Assembly (NCBI GenBank): GCA_025449115.1
Contig: JAHLKC010000078.1
Coordinates: 62,001 to 126,000 of the forward strand
Direction of reading: 5' to 3'
Length of the DNA: 64,000 nucleotides
DNA from: Chytridium lagenaria
Lineage: Eukaryota > Chytridiomycota > Chytridiomycetes > Chytridiales > Chytridiaceae
Below the pieces are notes generated by a model. The model was not told the DNA's origin, did no database searches, and was given only the letters and a program-made list of their open reading frames with translations. This document shows positions 36,301 to 47,717 of the stretch, piece after piece (positions within the stretch are counted from its first letter, which is position 1; each line of letters begins with the position of its first letter). Both the position numbers and the translations under genes were made by a program.

Positions 36301-37655
36301 TGAACGTTGCAAGTGCTTGTGCTGACGGTTCTTTCTTTGGTTTAAGGTCGTATCCGTCGTCCTTCGGGAATATGTCAAGATCCTTCTTTCTCGCCATCCC
36401 AAGCGAGATCAGGTTCCGTCCGATGTTTGGTACGTATAACACGTTCTTGAGTATTAACGTTCCTGTTCTTTCACCGTTTCTAATCTTCACTTCACAGTCA
36501 CCAACTCCACGGGATTCAAGATTGCTGTTGTTGTCGGCAGTGCTGATGTTGCACTGGATGGAGCGGTAGTTCGACAGGATGTTGCGCTGGAACGTCATGT
36601 GGTGAGTGGCTCCAGAGTCTAACATCCATCTGGTGTCTCTAGTCTGCGGACCGCCTTCCGAGCTCATGTTGACGGTAGGTACTGCTGCAACGAATACCAC
36701 AGGATTTCCTCCGTTGTTGTTTCTGATTGTTGTTTTGGTTTGCCAGGTTTGCATTAGGTCCTCGATTCCAACCACCTCGGCCTCGACCTCCTCTTCCACG
36801 TCCTCCTCGACCACGGAAACCACCGCGACCTCTTCCTCGGTAAAACCTCTTCCTGCAGCCGCAGGTTGAGCTTGGGTTCGTTGTCTCTTTCATTTCTGTT
36901 GTCGTTATTTCTTCTCGCGCTCCAACAGTCTCTTGCTAAGTGGCCTTTCTTTCCGCAATTGTAGCATTCTCGGTCCTCGCCGCCGCGGTGTCTTTGTTGT
37001 TGATTATTGTAGCGTCCCGCAGCGTGAGCCTGAGCGCCTTCATTTCTCTTCATTCTTTCTTTCTTCTCTTTCAGTTTCGTTTCATGATCTAACAGCTTTC
37101 CAACGACATAGGCATAGTCAGCCTCGGCTTTGGGTTCGTTCTCGAGGAGATTGACTATGATGTCGTATGCTTCCGGGAGGGTCGTCAAGAGGATGGAGAT
37201 GTGTTGCGGGGTTGCCGTGTCTTCCCCCGCTGCCTTCAGTTGCTGAATGGTTGACGAGACCTCCGCGATGTAAGTCTTTAAGTCGTCTTCTTCTTTCATC
37301 TTCAAGTTCGTGAGTTTGCGTCTAATCGCGTTTCTGTTCGTCTGAGCCTTTCTTTCATAGGTCTCGATTATTTTATCCCAGTCGCCTTTGCCGTGGATTC
37401 ATCCTGTATCAACGGTAAGATGTCGTGAACTCTTGATTCGATTCTTGCTTTTGCTTTCATGTCCAGGTCTTCTTCTTCTAACCTAGTCTTCTTTTCGGCA
37501 TTTGTAGGCGTGTCAACGACTGCATAGGGCGTCCAGCCCTTCTCGACGATCTTCCAAAGGCCTTTGCCTTTCAAGTACCCGATCATGCGGTACTTCCAGA
37601 TGTGGAACTGTGTCCCATCAAACATCACCGGTTTGTCGTCGTTTTCTTTCGTCAT
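33377..37655 (-). CDS. Copia Gag-Pol, with frame breaks
   Basis: Gag starts at ATG 37655 (MTKENDDKPVMFDGTQFHIW), a typical copia gag opening. The zinc knuckle CYNCGKKGHLARDC lies at about 36950. Protease: WMLDSGATHHMT (about 36620). Pre-integrase HLRMGHLGKKG. Integrase: HVDIVGPM (first D), EIVADNGGEFNN (second D), MPYTPQQNGVAERMNRTL (E). Reverse transcriptase: TWRLVPRPKGRKIIKSGWVY, and the catalytic YVDDIIEAS near 34365. RNase H/C-terminus: YADADMGTDPDDMKSTSGFV and TAEAEYVSLSEA, stop near 33377. The frame changes several times (about 37340, 36830, 36080, 35830, 35200, 34900, 34560, 34130), so the copy is inactive or carries sequence errors. All catalytic blocks are still identifiable. Confidence 0.93.
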
Positions 37656-37772
37656 CTTCTCGTGTTGACAGCTTGCTTTCTTCTTGGGATAAACGCTCTT
37701 TTTCTCTTTTACTCTTCGGCCCTCAAATGGATCGATTCACTCCTCCTTCCAACCAGGTGAAGTGCTACCACT

Positions 37773-38171
37773 TGTAGGGGTTACGGGGCTCAATTGTATT
37801 TAAATTATAATTATTAATAAAGAGAAATAAACTATAAAGAAAAGTGATGGAGTCTCCAGCGGTGACAGGGAGGTAATAACTACGAAACTTCCATATATTA
37901 ATGCTAACTACTTTTCGCAATACATGTAGAGGGTGGGGATTTACATCATAACTCATGACCCGTAAATCCCTCCAATTACGTATCATAAATTAAACATAAA
38001 GTAATAAAGTTAAGGGATTAACGCATCCTCAAATGGAATGAGGAGCTTAATAAACTGATCAACTCAAAACTCAAATAACGCGTACATAAATAGGTTCGGG
38101 GGAAAAATAACTTAACATAAAATACGAATGTGGGTGAGTGAAACAAAACAGAAAGATGAATAAACCCAACA
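37773..38171 (-). repeat. 5' LTR of the copia element
   Basis: Plus-strand text runs TGTAGGGGTTACGGGGCTCA ... AAACCCAACA, so in element orientation it starts TGTTGGG and ends CCCCTACA (TG...CA). The copia promoter is expected here. Confidence 0.95.
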
Positions 38172-39999
38172 CAGTTTAGGCCCAGGCCATTCGTACTCTG
38201 TCTGGCCAGCATTAGCTATCATTTCCTGCATATAAGTCCGTGGGCAGCAGAGAGGCGTGGCTCCCAGGGCAATACTGTGCGTCTTCATAACATTGTTCCA
38301 CATACAAGTCTCGTTCCAATAAAAGCTTTTCTAAGGTATTAAGATTCTCTTCTGTGTTTGCAAACCTCTTCATTCTAATTTCTTTGCTGTTGACTTCTTT
38401 GGAACAGGGACAGAATCAACTTTCTTTTCCCCAGCAGAGCATATGTCACAGCTAAATATTATCAGATATAGTAAAGAACAAGACATACCATTTATAATTG
38501 TTGGCGCTGGCTTTGTTTGGTCCCGCTTGGTGATCAATGTTGCCAGAAAATACTTTCGTCGACATCCCGTTAACGAAAAGAAATCCTCAAAAAGTTTGCG
38601 ATCCGGAAGCGCATCAAATTTGGGTTTCTCATGCACGAAAATAATATGTTTACATGGCTTTCCGTCGCGTCCACACGTCCCCCTTCTTGCAGCATATCCG
38701 AAAAAAAATTGGGAACTTTGTAGTGGACTACAGTCCTGACGCAACGCGCGTTCACTCTAATACCAAGAGCTGATGTCGAAAAAACACTGAAATTTTGAGG
38801 CAGGCGCTCCTTGAGCTTGGCGATTGTCTCTCGTTTATGGTGTTCAGAGGACGTCGCAAAAAAACCGATGGCTTCAAGTGGTGAGAAGTCAATAATTCGG
38901 TCAACCAGGAAACCGACGTCATTGCAGAACACAATAGCCGGAAGAATCGTCAGGTCCTTTTCAATTGCGGCTTGTTTCAGAAATTCGAGATCAGTCTACG
39001 AATGTATTAGTATGTTAAGCAAATATAGAAACTAACCTTTGCATTCTTCCTTTTCCTTACTTTGTAATAAATTTCCGGCCTGTCAATGTCACCAACGATA
39101 TGCTTCACATTGTCTTGACTGTCTATTCCAATTATTGCTTCCAAATGGTCACCCGCGCTCTGTGATGGTTGCTGTGCACATCATAATGGGTGTGCTGCGA
39201 AACCACATTTTGAGACGAACAGAATCTTTATATTGCCCTCGATAAGTTCTACCGTGATCAATAAGACAATGGACCTCATCAATAACGAAAGCAAATGGTT
39301 TGATGCTTGGGTTTATTCGTAGAAAGTCAAAGAATGGTCCAAACATATACTCTGGAGACGACCACGCAATGTTGTACCGTCCATTTAAAATCCCTTTCTC
39401 TCCATTCTTCCCAACATCAAGGGTACCGAGAGCCACTCCAGCAAGATCCTTCAAATATGCGAAAGATGTCCCCTGAAGGCGAGGATGCTTCGCGAAGTTT
39501 ATCCTGCTAACGCAATCTAAAACTGTCAAACATATCACATTCCTTGGCTTACCCTCAAACTCCTTCATGTGATCCGCCATTAAACTAACAAGAGGTGATA
39601 AAACCATAACGAGTGAACCTTTCTTCAAAGCCATTCCAACTAATAATGTGAGAAAAAACGCCCATGTTTTCCCAGAACCGGTCCTTTGAACAACTAGCGT
39701 ATCCCTCCCCTCAAGAAGAACACCCAACACTGCTTCCACTTGAAACTCTGAAGGACATGCATGCTGACCAAGTGCTGCCTCCGTGAAAACTCTACAAAGA
39801 TCCTTGATAGTACCAACGGAAGCGCTGAGAGATGCTAGCAAATCCTCGCATCCTTCCTCAACTGCTTCTGCACTATCCTTATCCCAGCCCTCTTCTATGC
39901 TGCAAGCAAAAGCGGGCTCCGAGTATATCGAGTCGCTGTCTTCATCGTCATCAGAAGGGTTGCCATAGCTGTCATCAAGCAACGAACGGAGCTTGAGCA

Positions 40000-40360
40000 T
40001 GCCTTCGTTAAGAGCTAAAGAGGGTAAATTAATAAAAGTTGAGATCATGAAAAACCCTACGGTGGGAATACCGAATTGAGGAGAGGATTCCAACGGTACC
40101 GGTCGCGTCGCCGTGCGTCGTCTGGTTGTGCCGGAATCTGGAATTGGTGTCAGATAGTCGTCGTTCGCAATTAGAAACTCGCCACCAGACTGTGGAGAAA
40201 CGGAAATGTGAAAATGTTTATTTTGACAAATTTGCTGAAGAGTGTAACATTCACAAAGATTAAAGTCTATAATTATTACTTTGTAACATTGTCTGCTAGA
40301 GTCTTCATAGCAGGAGTTTCGCCCACAGTCTGGATTCGAGACTACTGATCTCCCTTCACT
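40000..40360 (-). repeat. Inverted repeat, right copy (5' module of the helicase gene)
   Basis: Read on the minus strand it parallels 29175-29500: AGTCTCGAATCCAGACT, an intron, TCTGGTGGCGAG, LTPIPDSGTTRRRTATRPVP, and the GTAGGGTTTTTCATG...TTTAG intron. This copy keeps an open frame into the helicase. Confidence 0.8.
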
Positions 40361-40381
40361 TCTTCTTGGATGGCAGCCCAC

Positions 40382-41300
40382 CCCTCTACCCCTGCCACCT
40401 GGTGAAGCCTCAATTCAGCTGTTTTGAAGCAGAAGGTTAGGATGGGAGCCTAAGTGTCCTCCTCATTGGCAGCATCCTTTAGCTTAGGCTTGGTCGGCTA
40501 CATTCCACCTCTGATGATCCCAAGCCTGTGGTTTGAGGCTGCAGGCAGGTTATGAGTGAGGTTACCCTGTGCCAGCTCGTATGAAGATACTAAAACCGTT
40601 CCCATCACCCTTTTATTTTATAGAACTCATGAAACTACCGCACACAGCCAAACAACTTTTAACACCACTTAGACGGCGGATTACATCCGTCATTTAGGTG
40701 CTCTGTGGACTTGCTCTGCTGGAGCAACTCCTTTACTCTTCTCCCCTACGCCCTAGTTGAAGCTAGGTAGGAGGCATGGGTCAAGAGAAGATCACACAAT
40801 ACTAAAAACAACTATTACCTAATGTCCTGCATTCAGCTTCCCTAGGTGGGAGTCGCTGGGGACGATCACTAATATTCAACCCTGCGTACGCAACCTTTTC
40901 ACTGTTTGTGTGTGCACCTAGGCCTCCACGAATGGGAGGCCAATTTATCCTTGCTACATGGCAAAAGTAGGTGTCATCAGGGGTTTACGAAAGGGAGTGA
41001 TGACTGGCCTGCCCTCACCGTGGCCAGCAATGTGATAGAAGGGGCTCGGGAATTGACTCAGTAAGGGGAAGGAATTCCCGGGACCCAGGGCTATAAAGCG
41101 GGATTTATCAAGCTCCCAAGGTATCTCGTAAGTGGGGCTGCAAAAAGCTCAGTCAAGCGGCCACTGCAGAGGTTAAGGCAGATTGTCTGTGATAAGAGGA
41201 GGAATGATCTGAGATGGTTCCAAGAACTGGGAGCCAGCTCCAATATAATAATGACTAGGAACTGGGCCAAAATTCAACAAGAAAGAAGCATCAAATTAAT
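40382..41300. other. Noncoding, GC-richer repeat-like region
   Basis: No ORF of note. The base composition is more even than the surrounding AT-rich DNA, with many short CCT/AGG-type blocks and a self-complementary GGAATTCCCGGGACCC region near 41070-41090. It could be the untranslated end of a retroelement; I cannot place it. Confidence 0.4.
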
Positions 41301-44300
41301 TTTGCGGAATTTTACCAGAAAATCGGCTGATTTCCACTCAATATATGATTTGATGTTGCTCAAAGGTATTAATCTATATTATAAAGTTTAAAAAAACAAT
41401 ACCTGGATGGTTTTATTTTGAAAGACCCTCATACCAAACAGGTCAAGGGCTTTGTTATAGCTGTTGGCGGCAATCAACTTGGTGCGGCTTTATGTATGGG
41501 CTTCACCTGCCACAACGGCTTAAACGAATGCCGATACTGTTTGATTGAGGGGCTTGATGTCAGAGTGGGAACGTCGTTGTAAGTGAGCAGAGGAATAAAA
41601 TAGTAGTAAAATTCTTGAATTGAACAAGAAGATCACCTGGCTGTATTTTTAGGCAACAGTGTGCTGTTTGAACTTAAACAGGAAGTCTCAGTGAAAGGGG
41701 GACTGTGTAAGTTTTCCTTCTAAGGTCATTTAATCTCCTTCGTGTTGAAGGGTACATAACCCTTCAGGTGACAAAAATTTACGGTCAACTTTGGAAAACT
41801 TACGCCAAATGGCGTGAGGATTTTCCGGTTAACCAAATCAATAACATTTAAACACGACGACTTAAAGTAAAGCAGTTTATTATATTGGTTGTGTACAAAC
41901 AGGATTTAACACTCAAGCAACTTTTGCGCAACGCAAATCATCAACTTATTATTATCTGTTGAGAAAGTCTGTAACCCAGCGAGTTAGTGGTGCTGATGTG
42001 TTGAAACCCCTCTTAAAGAACAGGAAGGACTGCCATGGAGCTCTTACCACAATCTCACTGAATGGGCTTGATTGCGAGCATGGGGGCTCATGGATTGCTG
42101 CAGTGAGGATAAAGGTTTGTGAGCTTACTGAGTTTAGTATTAATATAGCATAATATCATCAGATTGGATACAACCGAAGATTCTGTATTTGATGGAGAAG
42201 TCCAGGTGCTGACAGAAATGTCGAATATTGTGTTTTAAGTGACAACAAAGTAAGCTATTTGTTTTGTCGTTTAATCAATGTACTAAATATTTCGGACAGC
42301 TGACAAAGCTTTGACGCTATTATGTATCAACTCCAATTTCACCACCACCACACCTTAAACATTGTTAAGTATGCTTGAGTACAAATCGGTGGTCAGTGAA
42401 ATTTTTGAAGCTGCTATGGGCTTGCAGTCAAAGAAGATCACCAACAAAATTGAATGTTGCCCTTGTTTTGACAAAAGACAAGAACAAGTCGCAAAGAAAG
42501 CTCGCCCAAGAACTTATTATTAGAACAAGATATGCTACTGTGAAGTATTTTGCAACTCGCCAAGTTCCAGGCTATGAGGAACAACATCTTGCTTTTGTTC
42601 AATGGGTGCGGGACGGAACAAAATCTTTTCAGGATGCACAAAGTATTGACTGCCTAGTTAGATTTTGTTAGTCGAGGGTCCCAAAACATTAATATGTTCT
42701 TGATAGTGAATGTGGATTTTCACTTGACAGCAATGAAAAAAAAATTGTTCTGAAAAAGCTGTGTGAAAAACATGTCGTTGTCGAACACCGCTGCTTCCAC
42801 TGACGTCAACGGCGGTCGAGTATCTCAAGCCGGATACCCCCAAACGCTGAATGATCGGCCTCGACCGCATGATTCTGATGTAGTTTCTCCAACTTTTGTT
42901 GATAGGCATCCTCACCTTCAATCATTTGTTAACGAATAGGACGACTCGTTTCTTGGGATGATGGCTAGGGGCCATCACTCACAGCACAGTACTCTCACGC
43001 CAACGAATTTGATTCTTGTGTACCTCTGCGCCCCAAAGACTTTCCTACTGAGCCTGCTCTTGGAACGGGATTCTATAACAGCGCATTACAGCTACAGCAA
43101 AAAAGGAAAGAAAGGCAGACAAAACACTCGGCCATGAAATTGGTAAGCTTATATTGATGTTTAATATCTTCAAAGTTCGAAAAGGAAACATATTGAAAGT
43201 CAAGACCTGGCCACTTTTAAGCCCTTCTGGCCTCAGTTTAGCGAGAATGGATTCCACTTGTTATGAACCCAGGTAAGACTATTATTTCAATTTTATCCGA
43301 CGCTTAACATATCTAGTCAATAATTTAGTTCACCTGATGTCAAGAACATTCTGAAAAAGTTTAGCAGCTGAGATTTTAAGAGGGAGTTTGGTGCTCAGGA
43401 CCTGTTGGAACAATTCTCAGTTAAGCATATAGAGGTAATTTAAAAAACTTAGTTAATCCACCTCCTTTTTTTTAATTACAAAACCACCCTCAGAACTGCC
43501 GTAACGAAGTATTAAAAAGTGTGCCGCGTAGTTAGACGTGGCAGCAGCTCAGCGATTCCACAAAGGCAGAAATGGTAAACAAGGTATAAAGTCATTATTA
43601 TGATAATAAATTTTTTTCATGAAATAATACTCGCAGTTTAAGGGTTATTTATCCCATTCGCTGCAAAATGCACTCGTTGCCCTCCAAGGTATAACAAATT
43701 TGTTTGGTCTGACCTTGGAGGAATATACAATAAGAACAATTTCTGTCAGATAACGCAATTTTTTCTGGACAAGATAACGGAACTGATTACCTCAACAACA
43801 TTCTCCTTTCACGCTTACTCAAAGCACTTAAAGTCAAACTATAATGAGTTTGGTCAGGGAAGGTGCCTGTACAAGCGTCCTTATAGTAAAGTTATATCTG
43901 CGGTAAGTCATCTTTTGTCATGAATTCATTTTCATTCCATTCCTGCAAGCTGGCCAGTTACTGCTTGACCATCTGCTGCTAGATCAGTAAGCCCAATAGC
44001 CGCATACTAACGTAAACGGCTGCACTACACCGCAAGCGGGCGTATTGTAACGTTTGCAGTCGTTAGTCTAAGTGTATCACCGTTAACGGCCGTATGCGTT
44101 AATTTGTACCTACTTACAGGGATCCCCAAATTTTTTTTAAGGCTTGGTTTTCGTTTTTTAAGTTACAAGATTTAACCATGAGCATGGATATACAGTGCCC
44201 ACTGTGAACTACCTAGGGTCAAAACAAGTGAGAAATTTCTTTTGCAGTGAATGCTCTAATTGGCATAGTTTGTGCCCAGCAGAAATGTTAGACAGGCACA

Positions 44301-45027
44301 ACGAGACTTTTGCAAAATATTCAAGCATGTGCATAACGGTGTTCCGCATCAAATGAAAGCAGCTGGAAAAGGTTTGGTATTGCTTTTAAACGTATACTGG
44401 GACAATGCACCGCGTTTCATGGCATTCATACTTAGAGGAGAGACAATGGTCCCCAGCTAAATAGCGGCGCTTAGAACTTTGCTTAAAGTAGTGAGTATAT
44501 TTTATTGTGCTGTAATACTATTTGGCTAATCCTAACATCTATAAAGATATAGCTGTGAACAGTCAGTTGTTACAATCATATTGCCTGTTGGTTATAAATG
44601 TCTTCAGGAATTAAACATAGGGAGCAGCTAGAAGTGCAGGAGAAGTTGACTTTGATTGATGATCTTCATCAAAACGTACCTTCAGTTGGCAACCTGTTAT
44701 TCAGGTCATTGTTGTTGGTAACAACACATATTTACAGAAAGAATTCATCAAACTTGCAACATGGTTAAGAGAAAGAAGGAATGTTGTTGAGAGTCAACAT
44801 AGCCGCCATTCTGTAGCCGATCCAAAGACAACCAAACATGGAGATTATGTAAATAAAAATTGGCAAAACTTCAGTAGAAAGCCGTACACAACCCCATGTA
44901 ACAATATACAGCCGTATACTGCGGTTTACGTCTGTGAGCGCCTGTTTTTGGACAGCACGAGTCGTAATGTTGGCATCTCTGTTAATTAAATCTTTCAAAA
45001 GACAGGCTTCTTTTACTTTTTACCTGA
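41301..45027. other. Decayed transposon-like DNA, unassigned
   Basis: Scattered short coding-like fragments on both strands. One around 41440-41580 (+) reads VGGNQLGAALCMGFTCHNGL with NECRYC, a Cys/His pattern reminiscent of a transposase zinc region. Introns or stop codons interrupt everything, and no gene can be defined. The 43980-44110 interval is rich in AACGGC/GCCGT inverted motifs. Confidence 0.35.
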
Positions 45028-45281
45028 AATACGGCAACGTCCACGATATCGCAACCTAGGACCTGCAGACAATCTACCTACAGTAGCCAAAAATGGGATA
45101 ACGGAAGCTGACGTTTGTCCTAAATACTACGACAGGCAGAGGAAAGCTAAATCAATGACGGTCAGAGCAATGGGTTTTCTATGTTGTCATCAATTTTATA
45201 TTGGATTTCATTTTTTTTCTAAATCTAAAAGCATCAATGATGTTTTTGAAACTCTATACACAAGGTACCATACAATTTAAC
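45028..45281 (+). pseudogene. Transposase fragment (KDZ-like?)
   Basis: An 84-codon open stretch reads ...GITEADVCPKYYDRQRKAKS, then MTVRAMGFLCCHQFYIGFHF and INDVFETLYTRYHTI. The pattern of Asp-x-Cys, a basic spacer, a hydrophobic strand with CxHxxxxGFH and a downstream LYTRY resembles transposases of the Kyakuja-Dileera-Zisupton group that lie between a CxC domain and the catalytic core. The assignment is from memory of the pattern and is weak. No start codon or flanks are preserved. It abuts the copia pol fragment at 45298. Confidence 0.3.
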
Positions 45282-45297
45282 AATTTATCTCTAAATC

Positions 45298-46900
45298 TTA
45301 ACGATAACCTCTCGCCGTTGCGTCGGTAGTAAGACAGGGATCCGAGAGCGAACGTGTGAAGCCTATCAAGATGAGAAACTCATCGAACACCTCGTTCCAT
45401 CCAAGAGGTGATTGCTTCAACCCGTACAAGGTCTGTGTTAACCGCGAATCGATGCGAAGGGTCGTATCCGGGGAACGAAAAGCTTCCGATGCAAACGAAA
45501 ACCCTCTGGTTGCTTGATGTATATCTCCTCCTTGAGATTGCCGTTGAGAAACGCCGTCTTGACGTTGTATTGGCGTAAGACCATCCCCTCGTGAGCTGCC
45601 ACCGTGAGTGCTGTCCGAAAGGTCGCCCCTTTCATCACTAGCGCGTAAGTTTCCAAGTAGTCCATGCCTTTTCTCTGCCAATATCCCTTCGCAACGAATC
45701 GAACTTTTCTCCTTTCCACGAAGTCGTTTTCCTTTCGCTTGTAACGGAGCACCCATCCACTCTTGATGATTTGCTTGCCCTTTGGTTGAGGCACAAGACG
45801 CCACGTCTTATGCTCCAGCAACGACTGGTGCTCCTCCTGGAGCGCCTTCAACCATTCTTCTGAATCGACACGTCCCAACCCGTCCTCAACGGTTGCTGGA
45901 TCTGTCACGTCCTCGTCACTCATCACGGTAAAGGTGTGTGCTGCAAGCTTACGTGGAGCGGGAGCGCGCTTTCCTGGCGCTTGAGCCTTAAACCATTCTG
46001 CATTTACTGGCCTCCTCTCTCTCAGGGAATAACGACGAGTGCCTTCCTCTGCTGGTGGTGTTGCTGGTACTGGGAGACGTGAAACGCCGCGTGTAGCGCG
46101 TTGAGGAGTTCTTCTTGGCGAGGTTGGCGCGTCTTCAAACTCTTCTGACGCGTCGTTCTCTTCCTGAGCATCCTCGACATCATCCTCCAACGCTTCGCTG
46201 TCTTCACTGACCTGTGACGCGTTATCTCCATCATCATCAGAGCTCAATGACTCATCTTCGGAATCCTCGGAGTCTTCATCGCTCCCCCAACTTCCTGAAT
46301 CGCTTTCCACCTTGTCCAGCAGTTTGCTGTGTACCTTCCAGGTGGACACGTCTGCGTCGTGTCCTTCCCACACTTCAGTGTTCAACTCATCAAACACAAC
46401 AGTCTTGCTGCGCACTACTTTCTTCGTGGCTGGGTCATAAAGGCGATATCCCATCGCCTCATATCCCAAGAAAATGCATTTGCGAGCGTTCTTCTCCATC
46501 TTCTTCCGTCGTTCCTTTGGGACGTGCGCTTAACATGCGCAACCGAAGATTCGAACGCGTTTCAGGTTAGGCTTCCTTCCTGTGAAGCCTTCAAGAGGTG
46601 AAATTCCATCCTTACGAGGAGATCGATTGTACAAGTACGTGGCACACGTAACAGCCTCTCCCCAGAATTTGTCATCGAGACTCGCGTCGCTAAGCATGCA
46701 CTTTGCCTTCTCAATGAGCGACCGATTCATTCATTCTGCGACACCGTTCTGCTGAGGCGTGTAGGGCATGGTGAACGTGAGCTTGATGCCTTCCTCCAAA
46801 CACCATGCCTCCAGCTGCTTGTTCTTTAATTCCCCACCGTTATCTGCAACGATCTCGAGGACATGCGGCTTTTCTTGAAGTCGTTCTATCTCCTCAGGGT
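45298..46900 (-). pseudogene. Truncated copia pol (integrase to RT)
   Basis: A minus-strand fragment of a second copia lineage. Integrase: EIVADNGGELKNKQLEAWCL, MPYTPQQNGVAE, NRSLIEKAKCMLSDASLDDK, then CIFLGYEAMGYRLYDPATKK. It continues through a long acidic linker (about 46360-46080), RRYSLRERRPVNAEW and RT blocks TWRLVPQPKGKQIIKSGWVL, VRFVAKGYWQRKGMDYLETY, YNVKTAFLNGNLKEEIYIKQ and LYGLKQSPLGWNEVFDEFL. It stops at about 45298, before the YVDD box, and its upstream end is cut by the solo LTR at 46901. Neither its own LTRs nor gag and protease remain. Confidence 0.9.
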
Positions 46901-47297
46901 TGCTGGGTTTATTCATCTTTCTATTTTGTTTTGCTCACCCACATTCGTATTTATGTTAAGTTATTTTTCCCCAAACCTTATTTGTTTACGCGTTATTTTA
47001 AATTTTGATTTGATCAGTTTTATTGAGCTCCTCATTCCATTTGAGGATGTGTTAATCCCTAAACTTTATTATTTTATGTTTAGTTTATGATACGTAATTG
47101 GTGGGATTTATGGGTCATGAGTTCTGATGTAAATTCCACCCTCTACATGTATTGCAAAAAGTAGTTAACATTAATATATGGAAGTTTTGTAGTAATTAGC
47201 TCCCTGTCACCGCTGGAGACTCCATCATCATTTTATTGTTTAATTCTCTTTATTAATTCATTATATTTAATTACAATTGAGCCCCGTAACCCCTACA
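46901..47297 (+). repeat. Solo LTR of the same family as the 33-38 kb copia
   Basis: It starts TGCTGGGTTTATTCATCTTT and ends GTAACCCCTACA, matching the reverse complement of the LTRs at 32974 and 37773 end to end. It lies inside the older copia pol, directly abutting its integrase. Flanking 5-mers (AGGGT and GTTAA) do not match, so it may derive from inter-element recombination rather than a simple solo-LTR event. Confidence 0.88.
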
Positions 47298-47717
47298 GTT
47301 AACAGCCGTTTACGGCATCAGATGGTTGTTTTGAATTAACTTTTGCACTCATTTTCATTTTATGGTTCCATTTCAACGTAGTCATTTTAAAGTAACTTTC
47401 GTGAGGTTATTTTCTTTCGCACTCTACATCTTTATTTTTTTACCGTACTTCATTTTTACATTACTGGTTGCATAATATCCAATAAGACAAATATATTCTT
47501 CATTGTCAACATGCAAACTTATTTAAAAGCAGTTCGCTACCCTTCTCAGACAGTTGTTTCCAGACCGTCCTATTTGCCATACAAATGTCGGTGAATATAG
47601 TCATTATAGCATGTCCTTCAGTTGTATATGAAACCATTTGACGCAAGACTCCCATGTTGTGGTTGGCCGAGTCGGTGTAGCAAGACTTTCACATCTGGAA
47701 ACGTCGGATGACCACTT

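Larger units (their letters stand above)
32974..38171 (-). mobile_element. Complete Ty1/copia LTR retrotransposon
   Basis: The element is bounded by two direct LTRs (32974-33367 and 37773-38171) and flanked by a 5-bp duplication CAGTT at 32969-32973 and 38172-38176. It is oriented on the minus strand, so the right LTR is the 5' one. A purine tract (GAGGGGGAGAA on the minus strand, 33378-33368) precedes the 3' LTR. A possible primer-binding site starts just inside the 5' LTR (TGGTAGCACTTCACC, about 37770-37755). Coding order gag, protease, integrase, RT, RNase H is that of Ty1/copia (Pseudoviridae-type). The LTRs differ at roughly 15-20 positions by eye, so the insertion is not brand new. Confidence 0.95.
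29160..40381. mobile_element. Candidate RecQ-helicase/DUF6589-like mobile unit (with nested copia)
   Basis: Two convergent genes occupy this interval. Their 5' segments are related to each other in inverted orientation: 29175-29500 on the plus strand and 40360-40000 on the minus strand. Shared landmarks are TCTCGAATCCAGACT, an intron acceptor before TCTGG.GG.., an exon reading LTPIPDSGTTRRRTATRPVP, and an intron with GTAGGGTTTTTCATGATCTC. Subtracting the 5.2-kb copia insertion leaves a unit of about 6 kb. I infer that the repeats mark the unit's ends or duplicated promoter/N-terminal modules. No target-site duplication or exact outer boundary was found, so mobility is not shown. Confidence 0.45.
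32816..40381 (-). pseudogene. RecQ-like DNA helicase gene, split by a copia element
   Basis: Minus-strand gene from about 40381. After the shared N-terminal module and an acidic region (DDDEDSDSIYSEPAFACSIE) comes an SF2 helicase core: FQVEAVLGVLLEGRDTLVVQ and RTGSGKTWAFFLTLL (motif I), LVMVLSPLVSLMADHM (Ia), FAFVIDEVHCLIDHG (DEVH, motif II) and PIMMCTATIT (III). Downstream come LPAIVFCNDVGFLVDRII, FSTSALGIRVNARCVRTVVH (V), and MLQEGGR continuing after a frame change in GRDGKPCKHIIFVHE (VI). RecQ-type zinc-binding traces follow (GCRRKYFL, CDIC). The C-terminal frame EYEWPGPKL at 38180-38172 resumes after the copia insertion as VDSEFLIRIRPTLAEHV, with a Lys/Arg-rich tail and stop at 32816-32818. 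The known RecQ role is 3'-5' DNA unwinding. In fungi, RecQ-like helicases also occur in repeated telomere-linked or mobile loci. Confidence 0.72.

Noticed and set aside
36300..36869. Plus-strand ORFs opposite the copia gag/protease
   Set aside because: They are antisense shadows of the well-supported minus-strand Gag-Pol.
29160..40381. Helitron interpretation of the RecQ-like locus
   Set aside because: The helicase motifs are RecQ-type (DEVH, GRDG, zinc-binding CRR/CDIC), not Pif1/RepHel, and no HUH Rep domain or CTRR end was seen.
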